Source: Candidatus Gastranaerophilales bacterium (GTDB lineage Bacteria; Cyanobacteriota; Vampirovibrionia; Gastranaerophilales; Gastranaerophilaceae). From it: a stretch of DNA of 64,000 bases. How positions within the stretch are numbered: the first letter of the stretch is position 1; each line of letters starts with the position of its first letter. This document shows, piece after piece, positions 59,435-64,000 of the stretch. The translations under genes and the position numbers were made by a program. Under the pieces are notes generated by a model. The model worked only from the letters and a program-made list of their open reading frames with translations. It searched no databases and was not told where the DNA came from. The DNA lies in assembly GCA_944326605.1 (NCBI GenBank), contig CALVEM010000006.1, forward strand, positions 48,016 through 112,015, read 5' to 3'.

Positions 59435-61368
59435 TTATATGAATTTGTATAAATAGATTGAATTCCTGCCTCTGTAAGAGTTTTCAATTCACCTTCTTCA
59501 GTAATGCCGTTTTCATTCAAATCCTGCCATAATCGTATCTTATTAAAATCAGCATCTTGAGAATTTATAATACCATCACCGTTTGAATCTACAGCTTTTA
59601 AATCTTCAAAACCTGTAGAATCTGTAGAGCCAAACATTTCTGATTGATTGTCTATTTTTTCGTTTCCATTTTTATCAATAGCAAGTATTGCCTCATTTTT
59701 AGAAATCCAACCTGTTTGTTCTCGGAAACCATCATTATCTACATCAAAGTAGACTTGGCTTTTACCAATGTCTATAGTTTCAATACCTTCGCCATCAAGG
59801 TCTATTGCCATTGGAGGTATATAACCTGGTTTTACAACAGGGATAGGTGAATTTGGATTCCAAAAAGGGAGATTATTAAAGAAAAATTTATTTATGTCTA
59901 TTATATTTATTATTGAAGCACTAGTACTTTGATTTATCCAAAATTGAGGTTGATTTAACATATCACCAAGTACTAGCCCAGGATACGTCGGAATTTTTAT
60001 ATTATTTAAATTTTGTGTAAATTTACCAATATTATTTGGAGATAGAATAACAGCTCTAATTAGATCAAATACTTCTTTACTATATTGGGGATAAATGGAT
60101 TTGAATGCTTCATAGTTTCCTTCTGCTAATGCTAAATTAAATATATCATTTGTAGAAAACATATTAGGTTTTGTGGTATAATGTTCGACTATAGGGTTTT
60201 CAGTTTGTCCTGATGTAGGCAATGTAACTCCATCAGGAGCAATTGTATCCGGATGAATATTCCCATTTAAAGCATCATTTAGATATTTATCCATACCACT
60301 ATTGTCTGTTCCTTTAATACTACCTTCAGGAATTATGATTTGTTCATCAGTACGAATTAACGCAAATGATTTATCTTCTGAATATCTATCAGACAACCAT
60401 GGATTTGCTTCTATTAATTCTTCTTGAGTTACTCCAAAACGATTAGCAATATCTGAAATTGTGTCACCTTTCTTCACTAAATAAACATTTTCATTATCGA
60501 TTATTGAATATACATTATTTAATAACTTTTCTTCATTTAATTTTTTATATAAATCATAAATTTTTTCACCTTCACTACCAATCAACTTTAAAGAATAACA
60601 AATAGTTTTATGAACAGCATCAAATATCAGACTAATAGTAGGATTAATTATATTTAATAAATTACAAACGGATTGAATTGTAGGGAAATCATCAACTAGC
60701 TCATATTCAAGATTATTGTTTATATGCGTATGTATATTATGAAAAGCTGGGAAATCTGTTTCATTATAGGATGATTTAAATACGTTTCCAACTTGATCTC
60801 TTAATTGTGAAACCCTTTCATTATTGTAAACATAGTTACTAATATTTAAGTATGTGTCAGAGATATCAAATCCATTTTGCTCAAGTACAGTACCAAATGA
60901 TGCAACACCTAATGTGTTAAAACCAGTACAAACTAAATTTTTGTTTTCATCCAACATTCCCAATAAATTAGTTAGGGAGCCACCCAATGATTGGCCTATA
61001 ACTTCCATGTTATTATTTGAATTGTTATTATAGTTATTTCTTACTTGTTGTAAAAAATAGTTTGCCGAATAAAATTGGCTTGGAAGTATACCATTTATTA
61101 ATTCTCCATTACTTTTGACCCAATCTTTGTATCCTTCTCCAGTAAATAAATTCTCAAAATTTGTAATGTCATATGACCCCGAATTAATAATATAAATTTT
61201 TCCATCATTTGCCTTATAAGCATAACCTTGGTAACCATTATCGGGATTTGAATACTTGTCGATCAATGTAAAGGTTTCCCCTTTAACAGTGTAGCTAGCA
61301 CCAATTTCAACATTTACCCCATCTGCAAGAATTGATAGTTCCGCTTTTGTAGAAGTGCTAATACTCAT
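59419..61368 (-). CDS. lipase-like protein with LysM and calcium-binding repeats
   Basis: ATG after AAAGGAGTAAAGT. Residues 20-200 resemble a class 3 lipase: VIGQSLGGSLTNLLGML has the G-x-S-x-G elbow (serine about 125), and FHNIHTHINN may hold the histidine. A LysM module is at about 296-340 (VYLVKKGDTISDIANRFGVTQEELIEANPWL). The C-terminal 120 residues are EF-hand-like: AIDLDGEGIETIDI, FDVDNDGFREQTGW, AIDKNGNEKIDN, AVDSNGDGIINSQDADF and WQDLNENGITEEGEL, as in large secreted RTX-type proteins. No Sec signal; it stops abruptly after the calcium-binding part and may be truncated. Confidence 0.7.
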   Translation of the reverse strand: MSISTSTKAELSILADGVNVEIGASYTVKGETFTLIDKYSNPDNGYQGYAYKANDGKIYIINSGSYDITNFENLFTGEGYKDWVKSNGELINGILPSQFYSANYFLQQVRNNYNNNSNNNMEVIGQSLGGSLTNLLGMLDENKNLVCTGFNTLGVASFGTVLEQNGFDISDTYLNISNYVYNNERVSQLRDQVGNVFKSSYNETDFPAFHNIHTHINNNLEYELVDDFPTIQSVCNLLNIINPTISLIFDAVHKTICYSLKLIGSEGEKIYDLYKKLNEEKLLNNVYSIIDNENVYLVKKGDTISDIANRFGVTQEELIEANPWLSDRYSEDKSFALIRTDEQIIIPEGSIKGTDNSGMDKYLNDALNGNIHPDTIAPDGVTLPTSGQTENPIVEHYTTKPNMFSTNDIFNLALAEGNYEAFKSIYPQYSKEVFDLIRAVILSPNNIGKFTQNLNNIKIPTYPGLVLGDMLNQPQFWINQSTSASIINIIDINKFFFNNLPFWNPNSPIPVVKPGYIPPMAIDLDGEGIETIDIGKSQVYFDVDNDGFREQTGWISKNEAILAIDKNGNEKIDNQSEMFGSTDSTGFEDLKAVDSNGDGIINSQDADFNKIRLWQDLNENGITEEGELKTLTEAGIQSIYTNSYKIIHH

Positions 61369-61994
61369 ACTTTACTCCTTTATTTTTTCATTTATCTTAA
61401 ATACTTCAATCCAACTTTTATCTTTAGAACCAGACTGAATATCACTTATTCTCACAGATTAACTCTGAAGTCGGAAAAGTGTTCCTGTTTCCCTACTTTT
61501 GTAACATACCAACACAAATTACTCTTATTAAAATCAAATCGGACATTATTTACTTCAAAAATCCAATAATCGTTTTATCCGTGCAAGTTAGTGAAATTAG
61601 GACAAACAGCGATGACGATTCGTTTTTTAGATAAAAATTTTGGAATTTTGAGGACATTTGTGATACCCAAAAGAGACTTTTCGTCCGGTTTCAGAACGCA
61701 TAAAACGATTACTTCCGACCTCTATAATTCAAACACAAAGCCAACCTTGCCGAATAATCCTTTTATTCGTTCAGACAAAATGTCCCGTTAAAATACATTC
61801 AGATAAAATGTCCCGTTAAATTACAGCAAATAACATAGATTATTGTAAAAGAACACATGGTATGATTACTTGTTACACATGGTTTGATTATTTTCGGACA
61901 CTTTGTGTTTGGGGAAAATCCAAGCTACAAACTTGATTTTTTTAATTAGCAAAATTTATATTTACAGGTTTTAAAAAATATTAGGAATTCAAAT
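61369..61994. repeat. gene-free stretch of insertion-sequence-end-like repeats
   Basis: Holds two tandem copies of a TTCAGA[CT]AAAATGTCCCGTTAAA unit (about 61770-61824) and a diverged third copy of the 57-bp repeat (61844-61900: TGTAAAAGAACACATGG start, TTTTCGGACA end). Such multiple repeats are usual at IS21-family ends, but no istA/istB coding remnant is convincing. A 66-codon frame at 61591-61791 lies within this DNA and shows no protein features. Confidence 0.55.
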
Positions 61995-62912
61995 ATGAAA
62001 ATAAACGGAATAAAGACAAATATATTTAAAGATATTATTATCCCTGCGACTAAAAGAATGTTCAATTTTAAAAAAGTTGACCTTGTACGTCAGCCGGCAG
62101 CAGATATGGTTGAAGTCAGCCTATTAAAAGAGAATTTTCAAGGAATTAGTTCTAAGACTTTTAAAAAACTACTCTCACCTGAATTTACACCTAAAACTAA
62201 CTTAGATGAAAGCGGCTTAAGGATAACAACTCTGATTGATAAAAAGACAAATAAGCCAGTAAATGCATATATTGCAAGAGTTGATGGAGATATCCCTAAT
62301 ATGGAAAAATACTATCTTATGGTTCCAGAGGCAAACGGGGAAATAAATATCAAAAATAAAAATTATAGAGTTATAGGTGATACATATTTTTATATAGATA
62401 AAGAACAGGAAATGATAAGCCCAAAATTTGAGGGAGCATTTATTAACGGGGAACTTTGTGAAAAAGTCTTATCCTACATGGATGCAAAGGGGAATAAAGA
62501 TTTTGGCGGAATCGGAACAAGAATGCACCAATTACGAGTAGAAAGAATGCTGCAAAACGGTTTGGGCAATGTTTGTATTGTTGCAGAAGGAAATTCTTTT
62601 CCATTCCATTATTCAATGGGATACAGACTACCTGATGCGAAAAGACCACTTGAAGATTCAACAAAAATATTACAAGAGTTTTCAAGTTTAAATCAAAAAT
62701 CTCCACGAGAGAATTCAAAATACATCTTTCTCGAACGTGATAATGATAAAAAGGTCGTTATCAACTGGTCTGCGACATTAGAGCACTTTTTGAATGATTA
62801 TTACAAAAATGGCGGAACTCCACTAGTGGATTTTTCTCCAAATATGTATTTGAACGAAGCTTCTCTTGAACAGTGGATTGAGATGATTAAAAAACAGCCA
62901 ATATTGTATTAA
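61995..62912 (+). CDS. GNAT-like fold protein, lineage type
   Basis: A 305-residue protein. The centre (about 155-215) has ALSYMDAKG-like helix, then FGGIGTRMHQLRVERMLQNGLGNVCIVAEGN and FPFHYSMGYRLP, which parallel the GNAT G-x-G loop and the final Y-x-x-x-G-F/Y strand. The first 60 residues include a short N-terminal MKINGIKTNIFKDI. The C-terminal 90 residues are helical. Substrate unknown. It is followed at 31 bp by another lineage-type gene. Confidence 0.55.
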   Translation: MKINGIKTNIFKDIIIPATKRMFNFKKVDLVRQPAADMVEVSLLKENFQGISSKTFKKLLSPEFTPKTNLDESGLRITTLIDKKTNKPVNAYIARVDGDIPNMEKYYLMVPEANGEINIKNKNYRVIGDTYFYIDKEQEMISPKFEGAFINGELCEKVLSYMDAKGNKDFGGIGTRMHQLRVERMLQNGLGNVCIVAEGNSFPFHYSMGYRLPDAKRPLEDSTKILQEFSSLNQKSPRENSKYIFLERDNDKKVVINWSATLEHFLNDYYKNGGTPLVDFSPNMYLNEASLEQWIEMIKKQPILY

Positions 62913-62943
62913 AATAACAACATAATAAAGAAAGAGGTAATAA

Positions 62944-63438
62944 ATGAATATTCAAAAAAATAACTACTATACTAGCTATAATACTAAATTCGGCGCAAGA
63001 TTTCCAAAAGCAGATTTACAGAAAGTGATGTCAGAAATATCCTACATGCCTAAATTAGAAAGGAAAGAAAAACTTGCAAGGCTATATACAAGCTTAAAAT
63101 ATATTGATTCAATTGCCCCAGATACAAAATTAAGATTAACAAATAATAATATAGGATATTATAATCCTTATGATCCAGATTATTATAATTATATATTAAA
63201 TGAAAAAGATGAAAAACTTGTAAGAGTAGGGTATCCTTTAGTGAAATCTATAGAAGAATTATTTATGAAACCTAAATTTGTTGAAGAAAACGAGTTTAAA
63301 CCTTATGGATTTCAAAGTAATGCACTTGGGGATATTTGTATGCCAGAATGTGTTTATCAAAATCAATGGTGGAAAAATATTAATCGTAACATAACTGTCG
63401 AAGATATTGAAAAATTTGCACTTGATGTAGAGGCTTAA
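62944..63438 (+). CDS. hypothetical protein with N-terminal F-G-A motif
   Basis: ATG after AAAGAGGTAATAA. The 164-residue protein has a tyrosine/asparagine-rich start ending K15-F-G-A18, then a helical region (LQKVMSEISYMPKLERKEKLARLYTSL) and a tyrosine-rich part (NNNIGYYNPYDPDYYNYIL). No known family. The start resembles those at 50918, 56948, 46279 and 63521. Confidence 0.6.
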   Translation: MNIQKNNYYTSYNTKFGARFPKADLQKVMSEISYMPKLERKEKLARLYTSLKYIDSIAPDTKLRLTNNNIGYYNPYDPDYYNYILNEKDEKLVRVGYPLVKSIEELFMKPKFVEENEFKPYGFQSNALGDICMPECVYQNQWWKNINRNITVEDIEKFALDVEA

Positions 63439-63520
63439 CCTGTATAGTTCTACAATAATATTTTTATGCTATGATACATACATTAAAAAGTAATATACCT
63501 GTAAGTTGGAGTATATATTA

Positions 63521-63943
63521 ATGCAAATATCACCGATTAGTAATAATCAGAATACAAGTTTTAAAGCAAAACTGGAGGTTGTTGGCGGCACATTATTATC
63601 TAAAAAACCGCAGCAATTATTACCTAAAAATGCATTGCAGAGATTAGAGGCTAAGGCTAAAACAATTGGCACTGATAAGGATACTATATTTGTTGGGATT
63701 TGTAACAATGCTGTAGGCGAACCTTCTCCTAATTTGTTTTTAAATATGCTTGGTATTCCTACATATAGAATTAAGGAAATACGTACAAAAGTAACTCTAT
63801 GTCACAATTTTCCAAGTAAAAAAAGTATAGATATGCCAACAGAAAACTTTATAAGCGGAGATGCAAAAAAACAAAAACTATCCGCCTATAAGACTATCTG
63901 GAAATATATGGATTCTTTAAAAGATAAATTAGCATCAAAATAG
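63521..63943 (+). CDS. hypothetical protein with N-terminal F-K-A motif
   Basis: ATG 63521 is preferred over an in-frame start at 63506. The 140-residue protein begins MQISPISNNQNTSFKAKLEV, with F14-K-A16, followed by strands and a helix (PKNALQRLEAKAKTIG), TIFVGICNNAVGEPSPNLF, and a final helix (LSAYKTIWKYMDSLKDKL). Not a family I know. Its start fits the F-x-G/A pattern seen in neighbours. Confidence 0.6.
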   Translation: MQISPISNNQNTSFKAKLEVVGGTLLSKKPQQLLPKNALQRLEAKAKTIGTDKDTIFVGICNNAVGEPSPNLFLNMLGIPTYRIKEIRTKVTLCHNFPSKKSIDMPTENFISGDAKKQKLSAYKTIWKYMDSLKDKLASK

Positions 63944-64000
63944 ACTAAAGAATAAGTAGAATTATGCATATATAAATCGGGATTACAATTATCGGAAAGA

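Noticed and set aside
61591..61791. 66-codon plus-strand frame in the repeat-rich gap
   Set aside because: No ribosome binding site, no known motif; lies in insertion-sequence-end-like DNA and ends at the tandem repeats.
1..64000. tRNA or rRNA genes
   Set aside because: No cloverleaf with T-loop GGTTCRA and CCA-type acceptor, and no rRNA-like block, was recognised by eye; a covariance search would be needed to exclude a tRNA fully.

Overview
The window is AT-rich DNA from a bacterium with an outer membrane (porin-like barrel, RseP, secreted proteins). The best guess for its origin is the non-photosynthetic cyanobacterial sister group Gastranaerophilales (Vampirovibrionia, 'Melainabacteria'). 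Three things point there: an LdpA-like double [4Fe-4S] protein otherwise known from cyanobacteria, a pseudopilin beginning FTLAEVLITLGIIGVVAAM, and several unrelated proteins carrying a short N-terminal F-x-G/A motif. This assignment is an inference; there is no rRNA in the window.

Layout. 1-6.9 kb: accessory genes (partial GNAT, a 5'-truncated glycosyltransferase, a propeller-like secreted protein, a RAYT transposase, a nucleotidyltransferase, a secreted alpha/beta hydrolase, a MarR-cupin pair). 6.9-12.3 kb: hisS, small genes, a porin-like protein, and a PLP-dependent Arg/Lys/Orn decarboxylase. 12.3-17 kb: a cluster of two YbjQ-like proteins, an M48 protease and membrane/TPR proteins, with one membrane gene interrupted by an in-frame TGA. 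17-25 kb: housekeeping genes rpsR, ssb, rpsF, dapF, a DUF721 gene, an nrnA-like gene, a yihY-like gene, rseP and speE. 25-30 kb: a tiny hydrophobic ORF that resembles a type I toxin, small HTH proteins, DUF1796, HIT, a class A serine hydrolase and an LdpA-like gene. 30-43 kb: clpB, a response regulator, a HEAT-like protein, ParDE, a DprA-like SLOG protein, pcrA/uvrD, a pseudopilin, YkgJ, an ArnT-like glycosyltransferase and a carbonic anhydrase. 43-49 kb: a ferritin-like protein, a GH13-like barrel, a kinase-like protein, ferritin, GNAT and an ADP-ribosyltransferase-like protein. 49.6-64 kb: an accessory island with a decayed type III restriction gene, a convergent group of five genes with one intact and two degenerate AAA+ proteins plus membrane partners, a lone Mu gpG-like phage gene, a lipase/LysM/calcium-binding protein and three lineage-type proteins. 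Three same-orientation ~57-bp repeats resembling IS21-family ends punctuate this island.

How it fits together. The decarboxylase and SpeE suggest polyamine synthesis. DapF supplies meso-diaminopimelate for lysine and peptidoglycan. ClpB handles aggregated protein. The intergenic spaces are filled with at least six families of short palindromic or purine-rich repeats; one (GTAGGTTGGG...) sits directly upstream of the RAYT gene and is its probable substrate. Several genes (hisS, the carbonic anhydrase, the nrnA-like gene, the RAYT, a GNAT, probably the decarboxylase and porin) have a -10-like box that ends 6-7 nt before the start codon and no Shine-Dalgarno sequence, which predicts leaderless mRNAs. 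The strongest candidates for undescribed biology are the AAA+ group at 50.9-58.2 kb, the shared F-x-G/A motif, and the small hydrophobic ORF at 25.37 kb with its self-pairing leader.
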